Source: Streptomyces sp. AC550_RSS872 (GTDB taxonomy: Bacteria > Actinomycetota > Actinomycetes > Streptomycetales > Streptomycetaceae). From it: 64,000 nucleotides of DNA. Location of the stretch: positions 30,960 to 94,959 of the forward strand of contig NZ_JAGMUL010000083.1 in the NCBI RefSeq assembly GCF_019049285.1, given 5' to 3'. Positions within the stretch are counted from its first letter, which is position 1; each line of letters starts with the position of its first letter. The notes under the pieces are model-generated. The model did no database searches. It was not told the DNA's origin and was given only the letters and a program-made list of their open reading frames with translations. Below, one piece after another: positions 54,259 to 62,882 of this stretch. The translations under genes and the position numbers were made by a program.

Positions 54259-54272
54259 GTTTCACGTGAAAC
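54259..54272. promoter_or_regulatory. parS site 10
   Basis: A perfect GTTTCACGTGAAAC 5 bp after site 9; it ends two bases before the MATE stop codon. Confidence 0.95.
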
Positions 54273-54274
54273 AT

Positions 54275-55612
54275 TCAGCGCGTCGCGCCCGTGACGATCC
54301 AGCGGCCCGAGCGGGTGCGCAGCCAGAGCGTCAGCATGCGCACCGTCATCATCAGCGTCATGGCTGCCCAGACTGCGGTAAGGCCGCCGCCGGTCACGGG
54401 GACGAGCAGAGCCACCGGAATGAACGCAGTCAGGGTGAGCACCATGGCCCAGGCGAGGTAGGGGCCGTCGCCTGCTCCCATGAGGACGCCGTCCAGGATG
54501 AAGACAATGCCGCAGATCGGCTGGGAGAGCGCCACCATGAGCAGCGCGGGTAGAGCTGTGTCCTGGACGACCGTGTCGCTGGTGAACAATGGCAGGAAGA
54601 GTGGCCGTGTGATCACCACGAGCAGTCCGAGTACCACGCCGGCTGCGATCCCCCACTGCACCATGCGGCGGCAGGCAACACGGGCGCCCTCGGCATCACC
54701 GGCACCGAGATACCGGCCGATGATGGCTTGTCCGGCGATGGCGATGGCGTCCAATGCGAAGGCGAGCAGGCTCCACAACGAGAGGATGATCTGGTGCGCG
54801 GCTATGTCGGCGTCCCCGAGGCGGGCCGCGACAGCCGTGGCAATCATCAGGATCGCCCGCAGCGAGAGGGTGCGGACCAGCAGGGGCACACCGGCCTGTG
54901 CACAGGCCCTTATGCCTGCCGCGTCGGGGCGCAGGGAGGCACCGTGCTCTCGGGCCCCGCGGACGACGACCACGAGGTAGACCGCGGCCATGCCGCACTG
55001 GGCGATGACGGTGCCCCAGGCGGATCCGGCGATGCCGAGGCCGGCGCCATACACAAGGCCCACGTTGAGGACGGCATTGGCGACGAAGCCCGCTCCGGCG
55101 ACATAGAGGGGGGTCCTGGTGTCCTGCAGTCCACGCAGGACACCGGTGGCAGCCAGTACGACGAGCATGGCCGGGATACCGAGAGCGGAGATACGTAGAT
55201 AGGTGATTGCGTACGGGGCCGCTGTGTCCGAGGCGCCGAAGAGTTCCACGAGGGACGGTGCCAACGGCAGGACGACCGCGACGACGACGGCACCGAGAAG
55301 GAGGGCCAACCAGATGCCGTCCATGCCCTGGCGGATGGCGGCCTGGAGGTCGCCGGCGCCGACGCGACGGGCAACGGCCGCCGTGGTGGCGTAGGCGAGG
55401 AAGACGAACACGCTGACAGCTGTCATGAGGAGGGCTGAGGCGACCCCGAGTCCGGCGAGCTGTGCTGTGCCGAGATGGCCGACGATCGCGCTGTCGGCCA
55501 TGACGAACAGGGGCTCGGCGACGAGTGCGCCGAAGGCCGGAACGGCCAAGGCGACGATCTCTCGGTCGTGCTGTCGCCGGGCGGCCTTGGGAGTCGCGGG
55601 AGCCTGTGTCAT
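54275..55612 (-). CDS. MATE family efflux transporter
   Basis: 445 residues from the ATG at 55610-55612; an ATG three codons upstream is also possible. Twelve hydrophobic segments, with the N-half FGALVAEPLFVMADSAIVGH and LGTAQLAGLG and its repeat ARLGDADIAAHQIILSLWSL, mark the DinF-type MATE fold. It exports cationic compounds using H+ or Na+. It lies between rplI and dnaB on the opposite strand. Substrate unknown. Confidence 0.93.
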   Translation of the reverse strand: MTQAPATPKAARRQHDREIVALAVPAFGALVAEPLFVMADSAIVGHLGTAQLAGLGVASALLMTAVSVFVFLAYATTAAVARRVGAGDLQAAIRQGMDGIWLALLLGAVVVAVVLPLAPSLVELFGASDTAAPYAITYLRISALGIPAMLVVLAATGVLRGLQDTRTPLYVAGAGFVANAVLNVGLVYGAGLGIAGSAWGTVIAQCGMAAVYLVVVVRGAREHGASLRPDAAGIRACAQAGVPLLVRTLSLRAILMIATAVAARLGDADIAAHQIILSLWSLLAFALDAIAIAGQAIIGRYLGAGDAEGARVACRRMVQWGIAAGVVLGLLVVITRPLFLPLFTSDTVVQDTALPALLMVALSQPICGIVFILDGVLMGAGDGPYLAWAMVLTLTAFIPVALLVPVTGGGLTAVWAAMTLMMTVRMLTLWLRTRSGRWIVTGATR

Positions 55613-55621
55613 GGCCACCAA

Positions 55622-56071
55622 TCTAATCGTCCACAGGTAAGAGATGCAATGAACTACTGACCCTTACTTGCTCTGTTGTGCTCTGTGCTTGCGTGCACCG
55701 TTCGAAGAGATCTTGGTCCGACTGGGGAAGTTTTTCTTCTGCACAGCCGGTGGACGGTAAATTAGCAGGTCAGGGGCGGTGTGTGGGAATCTCTGGGGGC
55801 TTGTTCACAGGGCTGTCCACCGTGTCGTGCACAGGTTTTGTGGAGTTCTCCACAGCATCCGGGCCGTCGTCCACATGGCCTGTGGATAACCAGATTGGCT
55901 GACGGTGCCGACAGGCCTACCGTGGTCCGGCGCCCACTCCGTCCGTCGGCCGGGAAACCATCACAAAACCGACGTGCCAGAACCGGAGTTGGGCGTCTCA
56001 TTTGTCAGTGGCGTGCCGTAGAACTGAGGGGCACGGCGAGGTCCGCTCGGCGGACGGGAGGAGGTGGCTCG
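55622..56071. other. long control region upstream of dnaB
   Basis: About 450 bp without a gene between the divergent MATE and dnaB genes. It contains a dense DnaA-box cluster (55801-55889) and a further GGTGGACGG-like motif near 55749. The dnaB ribosome site GGGAGGAGG is at its end. Confidence 0.75.
55801..55889. promoter_or_regulatory. cluster of seven DnaA-box-like sequences upstream of dnaB
   Basis: Boxes with one to three changes from TTGTCCACA: TTGTTCACA (55801), CTGTCCACC (55813), TCGTGCACA (55825), AACTCCACA on minus (55839), TTCTCCACA (55846), TCGTCCACA (55867) and TTATCCACA on minus (55881-55889). Seven in 89 bp is origin-like density. Confidence 0.75.
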
Positions 56072-57550
56072 GTGAGTATTTCCGAGCCCTTGGACGACCC
56101 CTGGGCCGACAGCGGTCCCAGTGATCGTCTGCCCGCCTCCCGCCGACGTGGTGACAGCGGCCGTGGACGTGACGAGCAGCATGATCGTGGCCGGGACAAC
56201 GGTCAGTGGGACGGCGGAGGCTCCGCCTTCGAGCGGGTCCCGCCGCAGGACCTCGACGCCGAGCAGTCCGTCCTCGGCGGCATGCTGCTGTCCAAGGACG
56301 CCATCGCCGATGTCGTCGAGGTCATCAAGGGCCATGACTTCTACAAGCCCGCGCACGAGACGATCTTCCAGGCGATCCTCGACGTCTATGCCAAGGGTGA
56401 GCCGGCCGACCCCATCACCATCGCCGCCGAGCTCACCAAGCGCGGCGAGATCAACAAGGTCGGCGGTGCCGCGTATCTCCACACGCTCGTCCAGACGGTG
56501 CCGACGGCGGCGAACGCCGAGTACTACGCGGAGATCGTCCACGAGCGGGCCGTCCTGCGCCGACTTGTCGAGGCCGGCACCCGCATCACGCAGATGGGAT
56601 ACGCGGCCGACGATGACGTCGACGAGATCGTCAACCGCGCCCAGGCCGAGATCTATGCGGTCACCGAGCAGCGCACCAGCGAGGACTATCTGCCGCTCGG
56701 CGACATCATGGAGGGCGCGCTCGACGAGATCGAGGCGATCGGTTCCCGCACTGGCGAGATGACCGGTGTGCCCACCGGGTTCACTGACCTCGACTCGCTC
56801 ACCAACGGACTGCACCCGGGTCAGATGATCGTCATCGCGGCCCGTCCCGCCATGGGCAAGTCCACGCTCGCCCTCGACTTCGCGCGGGCGGCGTCCATCA
56901 AGCACAACCTGGCGAGCGTCATCTTCTCCCTGGAAATGGGGCGCAACGAGATCGCGATGCGTCTGCTGTCGGCCGAGGCGCGCGTGGCCCTGCACCACAT
57001 GCGCTCCGGCACCATGACGGACGAGGACTGGACCCGACTGGCACGCCGGATGCCCGAGGTGTCGGCGGCGCCGCTCTACATCGATGACTCCCCGAACCTG
57101 TCGATGATGGAGATCCGGGCGAAGTGCCGTCGGCTGAAGCAGCGCAACGACATCAAGCTCGTGATCATCGACTATCTGCAGCTGATGCAGTCCGGTGGGT
57201 CCAAGCGTTCCGAGAGCCGCCAGCAGGAGGTCTCGGACATGTCCCGTAACCTCAAGCTTCTGGCCAAGGAGCTGGAGGTCCCGGTGATCGCGCTCTCGCA
57301 GCTCAACCGTGGTCCCGAGCAGCGCACGGACAAGAAGCCGATGGTGTCCGACCTGCGTGAGTCCGGCTCCATCGAGCAGGACGCCGACATGGTGATCCTG
57401 CTGCACCGTGAGGACGCCTACGAGAAGGAGTCGCCGCGCGCGGGCGAGGCGGACATCATCGTGGGCAAGCACCGTAACGGTCCTACGGCGACGATCACGG
57501 TCGCCTTCCAGGGGCACTACTCGCGTTTCGTCGACATGGCGCAGACCTGA
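56072..57550 (+). CDS. dnaB: replicative DNA helicase
   Basis: 492 residues from a GTG with GGGAGGAGG upstream. A variable ~55-residue lead precedes the N-terminal domain (PPQDLDAEQSVLGGMLLSKD). The RecA-like motor has Walker A ARPAMGKSTLALDFARAA, Walker B KLVIIDYLQLMQSGG and LSQLNRGPEQRTDKKP. No intein interrupts it, unlike several mycobacterial dnaB genes. It is the 5'-3' fork helicase loaded by DnaA and DciA. The upstream DnaA boxes may control it. Confidence 0.97.
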   Translation: MSISEPLDDPWADSGPSDRLPASRRRGDSGRGRDEQHDRGRDNGQWDGGGSAFERVPPQDLDAEQSVLGGMLLSKDAIADVVEVIKGHDFYKPAHETIFQAILDVYAKGEPADPITIAAELTKRGEINKVGGAAYLHTLVQTVPTAANAEYYAEIVHERAVLRRLVEAGTRITQMGYAADDDVDEIVNRAQAEIYAVTEQRTSEDYLPLGDIMEGALDEIEAIGSRTGEMTGVPTGFTDLDSLTNGLHPGQMIVIAARPAMGKSTLALDFARAASIKHNLASVIFSLEMGRNEIAMRLLSAEARVALHHMRSGTMTDEDWTRLARRMPEVSAAPLYIDDSPNLSMMEIRAKCRRLKQRNDIKLVIIDYLQLMQSGGSKRSESRQQEVSDMSRNLKLLAKELEVPVIALSQLNRGPEQRTDKKPMVSDLRESGSIEQDADMVILLHREDAYEKESPRAGEADIIVGKHRNGPTATITVAFQGHYSRFVDMAQT

Positions 57551-57610
57551 TCCACCCCCTGCGGGGATTTGCGCTCGACTGTCGGCCGCCCACCGGGGTG
57601 GACTGGGGCC

Positions 57611-59002
57611 ATGACGACATCTCAGGAAGAGCTGCTTCCCAGCACGCGTCGGGCGCTTCTGCATCGCATCGCCGTGGCCCAGGCCGAAGGCCGTGCACCC
57701 TCGCTGGTCGCCGCCGTGGTACGGGACGGCAGGGCTGTCTGGCATGGCTCGCGTACCTCGGTGGACGGGCATGGGCCGGACGAGAGCGTGCAGTACCGCA
57801 TCGGCTCGATCACCAAGACCTTCACTGCCGTTCTTGTTCTGCGACTGCGCGACGAGGGACTGCTCGACCTCGCTGACCCGTTGGAGAAACATCTGCCGGG
57901 AACCGGGGTGGGGGAGGCGACCATCGCCGAACTGCTCGCGCACACCACCGGGTTGGCGGCCGAGTCGCCGGGGCCCTGGTGGGAGCGGACCCCCGGATCG
58001 CTGCGGCCCGAGTTGTCCGATGTGCTGGGTGTGCAGCCCTTCCTGCATCCTTCGGGACGCCGGTTCCACTACTCGAACCCCGGTTACACGCTGCTGGGCG
58101 CACTGGTCGAGAGGTTGAGGGGCGCCGCCTGGGAGGACGTACTCCGGCGAGAAGTGCTCGAACCGCTGGAGCTGAACCGCACGAGTACGCGCCCGCAGGC
58201 GCCGCACGCGGGCGGCTGGGCCGTGCATCCCTGGGCGGATGCGATGCTTCCCGAACCCAGCGAGGACCTGGGCCGGATGGCGCCGGCCGGCCAACTGTGG
58301 TCGACGACCGCCGACTTGGCCCGGTTCGCCGTCTTTCTGGCCCGGGGCGACGACCGTGTGCTCAGTGCCCGGTCCGTACGGGAGATGCGGACGCCGGCAG
58401 CGCCGCCCGAGGCCGCTGATGTGGCGGAGGGAGCGGCCTACGGCCTCGGTATGCAGATCCAGCACAGGGACGGGCGGCTGCTTGTGGGCCATGGTGGATC
58501 GTTGCCGGGCTTCCTGGCGAGCTTGATGATCAGCGTGGAGGACGACGTGGCCGCCGTGGTGCTGACCAACTGCACCTCTGGACCGCTGGTGTCCCTCGTC
58601 GCAGCCGACCTCGTCCGGATCGTTGCGGAGGCCGAGCCGCGGCTCCCCGAGCCCTGGCGGCCGATGCATGAAGTCGACACGGCACAACTGGAGTTGGCGG
58701 GGCAGTGGTACTGGGGGACGCACGCCTTCGCCCTGCGGCTGACCGCCGACGGCCTGGCTTCGCTGGAGCCGCTGTCCGGCAAGGGCCGCCGCTCCCGGTT
58801 CCGGCCCAACGGTGACGGCACATGGACGGGTCTGGAGGGCTACTACGCCGGCGAGCTCCTGAAGGTCGTACGACGCCCGGACGGCATCGTGGACCATCTG
58901 GACCTCGGATCCTTCGTCTTCACGCGCCAGCCGTACGACGAGGGGGCTGCCGTACCGGGCGGAGTGGATCCGGACGGGTGGCGGGGGAGCAGCTCGTTCT
59001 GA
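57611..59002 (+). CDS. serine hydrolase, class C beta-lactamase/DD-peptidase family
   Basis: 463 residues from the ATG at 57611. It has SxxK in RIGSITKTFTAVLVLRLRDE, YSN in FHYSNPGYTLLGALVERLRG and HGGSLPGF as the third motif. No signal peptide is visible, so it is probably cytosolic, like esterase-type members. The last ~110 residues form an extra beta-rich domain (VDTAQLELAGQWYWGTHAFA). The substrate may be a peptide or an ester. It follows dnaB by 60 bp in the same direction. Confidence 0.9.
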   Translation: MTTSQEELLPSTRRALLHRIAVAQAEGRAPSLVAAVVRDGRAVWHGSRTSVDGHGPDESVQYRIGSITKTFTAVLVLRLRDEGLLDLADPLEKHLPGTGVGEATIAELLAHTTGLAAESPGPWWERTPGSLRPELSDVLGVQPFLHPSGRRFHYSNPGYTLLGALVERLRGAAWEDVLRREVLEPLELNRTSTRPQAPHAGGWAVHPWADAMLPEPSEDLGRMAPAGQLWSTTADLARFAVFLARGDDRVLSARSVREMRTPAAPPEAADVAEGAAYGLGMQIQHRDGRLLVGHGGSLPGFLASLMISVEDDVAAVVLTNCTSGPLVSLVAADLVRIVAEAEPRLPEPWRPMHEVDTAQLELAGQWYWGTHAFALRLTADGLASLEPLSGKGRRSRFRPNGDGTWTGLEGYYAGELLKVVRRPDGIVDHLDLGSFVFTRQPYDEGAAVPGGVDPDGWRGSSSF

Positions 59003-59007
59003 CCGTC

Positions 59008-59045
59008 GGGCGATGCGCTGTTTCACGTGAAACAGCGCATCGCCC
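59008..59045. terminator. palindrome built on parS site 11 (59020-59033)
   Basis: A 38-bp perfect palindrome: GGGCGATGCGCT and AGCGCATCGCCC surround a perfect parS. It lies 5 bp after the serine hydrolase stop and 2 bp before the convergent GNAT stop, so it can serve as a two-way terminator. Confidence 0.9.
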
Positions 59046-59047
59046 TG

Positions 59048-59500
59048 TCACAACTGGAGCTTGAATCCCACATGTGAGGCCGTGAAGCCTAGACGCTCAT
59101 AGAAGCGGTGGGCGTCGGTACGGGAGTTGTCGGAGGTCAGCTGCACCAACTGGCAGTTCTGACGCTGGGATTCAGCGACAGCCCATGCGATGAGCTGCGT
59201 CCCCAGACCACTGCCGCGCTCATCGGCATGGATACGTACGCCTTCGATGATGGAGCGGGTCGCGCCCTTGCGGGACAGCCCGGGGATGATCGTGAGCTGG
59301 AGCGTGCCGACGACAAGGCCCTCGCGGACGGCGACGACCAGGTGCTGGTTCGGGTCGCTGCTGAGCCGTTCCAGGGCGGCGAGGTAAGGAGTCAGGTCGT
59401 CCGGTGACTCGCGCTGGGTGCCCAGCGGATCGTCCGCGAGCATGTCGACGATCGCGGGGATGTCTTCGGCGACAGCGGCTCGTATCTCAAGATCTCCCAT
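59048..59500 (-). CDS. GNAT family N-acetyltransferase
   Basis: 150 residues. It has DLEIRAAVAEDIPAIVDMLA at the N-terminus and the acetyl-CoA loop IHADERGSGLGTQLIAWAVA, then LTSDNSRTDAHRFYERLGF. Typical small GNAT; substrate unknown. It starts 9 bp after the MarR gene, so the two form one unit. Confidence 0.92.
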   Translation of the reverse strand: MGDLEIRAAVAEDIPAIVDMLADDPLGTQRESPDDLTPYLAALERLSSDPNQHLVVAVREGLVVGTLQLTIIPGLSRKGATRSIIEGVRIHADERGSGLGTQLIAWAVAESQRQNCQLVQLTSDNSRTDAHRFYERLGFTASHVGFKLQL

Positions 59501-59509
59501 GACCGCACC

Positions 59510-59968
59510 CTATGCGGGCGCCCGGAGCGTCTCCACCGTCCGGACCAGGGGGGCGAGTTCGGGGTTCTGTGCGGCTTGGTCGAGGGCTTCGCGCAGGGCT
59601 TTGTCGTTGGTCGGGCGGGCTTCTTCCAGGAGGCGGAGGCCTGCTTCGGTGACGTCGGTGTAGATGCCGCGGCGGTCGGTGGGGCACAGGTAGCGGGAGA
59701 GCAGGCCGCGGTCTTCCAGGCGGGTGACGAGCCGGGTGGTGGCGCTCTGGCTGAGGACGACCGCGTCGGCGACCTGCTTCATCTGGAGGTGGCCGCCGTC
59801 GCCGTCGTGCTGGCGGCTGAGCACGTCCAGCAGGGAGTACTCGCGCACGCTCAGATCGTGCCCGGCCTGAAGGGCGCGCTCGATGTGCGCCTCGATCCTG
59901 CCGTGCAGCAGGGAGAGCGCGCACCAGCCCTGCGCGAGGGCGGTGAGCGCGGGGTCCGTCGCTGTCAT
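59510..59968 (-). CDS. MarR family transcriptional regulator
   Basis: 152 residues from the ATG at 59966-59968 with GGAGGAA 8 bp upstream. The winged helix is LQMKQVADAVVLSQSATTRL, VTRLEDRGLLSRYLCPTDRR (wing DRR). It is divergent from an MFS exporter, the classic MarR-exporter arrangement, and followed by a GNAT gene. It should repress the exporter until a ligand binds. Direct TGCAAG repeats lie in the shared gap. Confidence 0.93.
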   Translation of the reverse strand: MTATDPALTALAQGWCALSLLHGRIEAHIERALQAGHDLSVREYSLLDVLSRQHDGDGGHLQMKQVADAVVLSQSATTRLVTRLEDRGLLSRYLCPTDRRGIYTDVTEAGLRLLEEARPTNDKALREALDQAAQNPELAPLVRTVETLRAPA

Positions 59969-60031
59969 GGCGTATTCCTCCGTCCCGGAGCGGCTGAAGT
60001 CAGAGTAGAGCAAGGTCGCGGTAGCCCGCGC

Positions 60032-60090
60032 TTGCAAGTAGAGAGCGTCTGCAAGTATTGTTGGCGAATGTAAAGCGCTCCTGCAATCTT
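60032..60090. promoter_or_regulatory. MarR/MFS shared promoter region with repeats
   Basis: TTGCAAGTA (60032-60040), CTGCAAGTA (60049-60057) and CTGCAATCT (60081-60089) recur. TTGCAA with TATTGT 18 bp later could be the exporter promoter. The repeats are candidate regulator contacts but are not a perfect palindrome. Confidence 0.5.
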
Positions 60091-60110
60091 CTGGGAAGGT
60101 GTACCCCTTC

Positions 60111-61322
60111 ATGCCTCTCGCGCTTCTGGCCCTCGCGATCGGGGCCTTCGGAATCGGAACCACCGAGTTCGTGATCATGGGCTTGCTGCCCGAGGTCGCG
60201 GGCGACTTCGGGGTCTCCATCCCCACGGCCGGCTTTCTGGTGACCGGCTACGCGCTTGGCGTGGTCCTCGGCGCTCCCCTGATGACCGTGCTCGGCACCA
60301 AGGTCTCCCGTAAGCGGATGCTGATGCTGCTGATGGGACTGTTCATCGTCGGCAACGTGCTGTCCGCTCTCGCCCCCGCCTTCTCCGTCATGTTGATCGG
60401 CCGCGTGGTCGCCTCGCTTGCCCACGGTGCCTTCTTCGGCATCGGCTCGGTCGTCGCGGCCGACCTGGTCGCCCCGGACAAGAAGGCCGGAGCCATCGCC
60501 ATGATGTTCACCGGTCTGACCGTCGCCAACGTCGTCGGCGTGCCGCTGGGGACGTTCGTCGGACAGGCAGCGGGCTGGCGGGTCACCTTCGGCATCGTCG
60601 CTGCCCTCGGGCTCGTCGGCCTCGCCGGAATCGCCAAGCTGGTCCCCGACATGCCCAAGCAGCAGGGTGTACGCCTGCGCCACGAACTGGCCGCGTTCAA
60701 GAACGCCCAGGTGCTGCTCGCCATGGCGATGACGGTCCTCGGCTTCGGCGGCGTCTTCGCGGCCATCACCTACATCGCGCCGATGATGACCCATGTCGCC
60801 GGCTTCGCCGACGGATCCGTCACCTGGCTGCTGGTCCTGTTCGGACTCGGCATGGTCGGCGGCAACCTCGTCGGCGGCAAGTACGCCGACCGCGCGCTGA
60901 TGCCCCTGCTCTACGTCTCCCTGGGCGCCCTCGCCGCCGTACTCGCGCTCTTCACTCTCACGGCCCACAACAAGGTCCTCGCGGCCGTCACCATCGCGCT
61001 GATCGGCGCCCTGGGATTCGCCACCGTTCCCCCGCTGCAGAAGCGAGTCCTCGACCAGGCACACGGCGCCCCGACCCTCGCCTCGGCCGTGAACATCGGC
61101 GCCTTCAACCTCGGTAACGCCCTCTCCGCCTGGCTCGGCGGCATCGTCATCGCCGCCGGCTTCGGCTACACGTCCCCCAACTGGGTGGGCGCCGCTCTCG
61201 CAGCGGCCGCGCTGCTGCTCGCGTTCCTCTCGGCAGTGCTGGAACGCCGCGCCGGAGCCTCTTCCGGCACCGTCGTCACGGGTACCGCGCCCGTCGAGCA
61301 GCGAGCCGTCGCCCACCACTGA
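60111..61322 (+). CDS. MFS transporter, AraJ/PbuE-type DHA1
   Basis: 403 residues from the ATG at 60111 (GGGAAGG about 10 bp upstream; a GTG four codons earlier has none). About 12 helices, with ALAIGAFGIGTTEFVIMGLL, PEVAGDFGVSIPTAGFLVTG at the start, typical of Cmx/AraJ-like DHA1 exporters used for sugars or antibiotics such as chloramphenicol. It pairs with the divergent MarR gene. Confidence 0.92.
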   Translation: MPLALLALAIGAFGIGTTEFVIMGLLPEVAGDFGVSIPTAGFLVTGYALGVVLGAPLMTVLGTKVSRKRMLMLLMGLFIVGNVLSALAPAFSVMLIGRVVASLAHGAFFGIGSVVAADLVAPDKKAGAIAMMFTGLTVANVVGVPLGTFVGQAAGWRVTFGIVAALGLVGLAGIAKLVPDMPKQQGVRLRHELAAFKNAQVLLAMAMTVLGFGGVFAAITYIAPMMTHVAGFADGSVTWLLVLFGLGMVGGNLVGGKYADRALMPLLYVSLGALAAVLALFTLTAHNKVLAAVTIALIGALGFATVPPLQKRVLDQAHGAPTLASAVNIGAFNLGNALSAWLGGIVIAAGFGYTSPNWVGAALAAAALLLAFLSAVLERRAGASSGTVVTGTAPVEQRAVAHH

Positions 61323-61412
61323 GCCGACCCGAGTGCGGGGTCAGGGCCGCCCCCGCACATCCGGTCCCGGGACAGTCCACCTCAGCACCACCACACCGCA
61401 AGGAGAACTCCT

Positions 61413-61835
61413 GTGAGCACCACCCTCGCCGTCGCCCCCTTGACCACCCAGGACGCCGATGTCCTGGTCGAGGCCGCACACCGGACAGCCGAGGCCGCCG
61501 GGGTGACGGTCAGCGTCACGATCCTGGATGCCGGAGGCCGGCTGCTCGCCTTCCGGCGGGACGACCGAGCCGTGCTGATCTCCGGGGAGACCAGCACCCG
61601 CAAGGCCTACACGGCACTCCAGCTCGACGCCCCCACCGCCGATCTCGTCGACGCCGTACAGCCCGGTGGCCTCTTCCACACCCTGCCCACCGCGCTCGAC
61701 CGGCCGCTGCTCTTCATCGCGGGAGGTGTGCCGATCCATCGGGACGGCCGGCTGATCGGCGCGATCGGGGTGGGCGGCGGCGCACCGGACCAGGACCACG
61801 AGTTCGCGACGGCCGCGATCGAGGCACTCGCCTGA
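61413..61835 (+). CDS. GlcG/HbpS family heme-binding-type protein
   Basis: 140 residues, GTG start with AAGGAG 8 bp upstream. It has VEAAHRTAEAAGVTVSVTIL, DAGGRLLAFRRDD, ETSTRKAYTALQLDAPTADL and IGAIGVGGGAPDQDHEFATA. This is the DUF336 fold of HbpS and GlcG. HbpS of S. reticuli is secreted and binds heme; this copy has no signal peptide, so it should be cytosolic. It may be co-transcribed with the exporter 90 bp upstream. Ligand unknown. Confidence 0.88.
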   Translation: MSTTLAVAPLTTQDADVLVEAAHRTAEAAGVTVSVTILDAGGRLLAFRRDDRAVLISGETSTRKAYTALQLDAPTADLVDAVQPGGLFHTLPTALDRPLLFIAGGVPIHRDGRLIGAIGVGGGAPDQDHEFATAAIEALA

Positions 61836-61882
61836 CGGCACACCTCTGCGGCACCCGACCGCACCCCTGCATCGATGACGAG

Positions 61883-61909
61883 ACGCCGGCCCCCGACGGG
61901 GACCGGCGT
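61883..61909 (+). terminator. terminator after the HbpS-like gene
   Basis: ACGCCGGCCCCC and GGGGACCGGCGT form an imperfect stem with a 3-nt loop, followed by TTTCCC. Confidence 0.78.
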
Positions 61910-61943
61910 TTCCCATGAGTGCTTCAGTTCGCAGCCGAGGATC

Positions 61944-62882
61944 TCAGCCCGCGGCGACCGTCAGGGGAGCGAACCGCCGGGTCCAGTCGCCGGGTAGTTC
62001 CGAGAGGCCCGACGTCATGACCGAGTTGAAGGCGACCGATGCCAAGCCGTGCTCCTTCGCCCAGGTCAGCAGCTGCTCATGGCGTACATCGACATCGGTG
62101 CGCAGCGGTTGGTCGGTGTGGGTGGCGAGGGAAGCGATGAGGGCCTTCGCGGTCCCCGTGTCGCGAGCGATCAGTGGGCCCACGACCTGCGTGGCCATGT
62201 TGGGCCAGGCGCCCGCGTAGCCGATGATCCGGCCGTTCTCCTCGGCGACCCGCAGCTGGTCGAGGAAAGCGGGCAGCCGCGTGATGATGTGCGTGCGATC
62301 GGCGCCGAACACCTCCTCGTCGAGCCGGAGGATCGCGCTGAGATCCTCGGCGGTGGCCGCACGCGTGGCGACTGAGGGCTTCCAGGTGCCGGGAATAAAG
62401 GTCCCCCGCAGCATCTCCGCCCGGCCGGTCGCCTTGAAGCCGAGTTCCTCGTAGAGCGGTCGCCCGTACGGCGTCGCGTGCAACGTCAGCGGTGTCGTGC
62501 CCATCGCGGAGATGACGTGCCGCATCAGCCGGCGTCCGATGCCCTGGCGGGCGTGGCGCTCGGCGACCAGGACCATGCCGATGGCGGCCAGGTCGGGGCT
62601 GTCCCGCGGTCCGTACTCCGTGATGACGCAGGCGCTGACGAGTCCGCCGGCGGGGTCGTCGATCCCGTAGCCCTTTCCGGCTGTCAGAAGGAAGCTCCAC
62701 TTGTGTTCCTCACGGGGCCAGCCCCGATCCTCGGACAAGTCGGCGCAGGCGGTGAGGTCGCGAGGCGACAGACGGCGGATGGGCAGAGCGGCGAGGGAAG
62801 GAGTCGGCACGCAGGTCAGGCTGTCTGACGACTGCACTGGTCGTCCAGCCGTTTCCGGGGAGACGTACGAGCTTTTGGCCAT
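61944..62882 (-). CDS. tandem GNAT-domain acetyltransferase
   Basis: 312 residues from the ATG at 62880-62882 (a GTG four codons earlier is an alternative). The first GNAT domain has GMVLVAERHARQGIGRRLMR, HVISAMG. A second, weaker domain starts near residue 170 (VATRAATAEDLSAILRLDEE). Its RIIGYAGAWPNMATQVVGPL part lacks a clear acetyl-CoA loop. This Eis-less, double-domain layout is common in actinobacteria. Substrate unknown. Confidence 0.87.
   Translation of the reverse strand: MAKSSYVSPETAGRPVQSSDSLTCVPTPSLAALPIRRLSPRDLTACADLSEDRGWPREEHKWSFLLTAGKGYGIDDPAGGLVSACVITEYGPRDSPDLAAIGMVLVAERHARQGIGRRLMRHVISAMGTTPLTLHATPYGRPLYEELGFKATGRAEMLRGTFIPGTWKPSVATRAATAEDLSAILRLDEEVFGADRTHIITRLPAFLDQLRVAEENGRIIGYAGAWPNMATQVVGPLIARDTGTAKALIASLATHTDQPLRTDVDVRHEQLLTWAKEHGLASVAFNSVMTSGLSELPGDWTRRFAPLTVAAG

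Noticed and set aside
56072..57550. Intein in dnaB
   Set aside because: The motor domain is continuous and of normal length.
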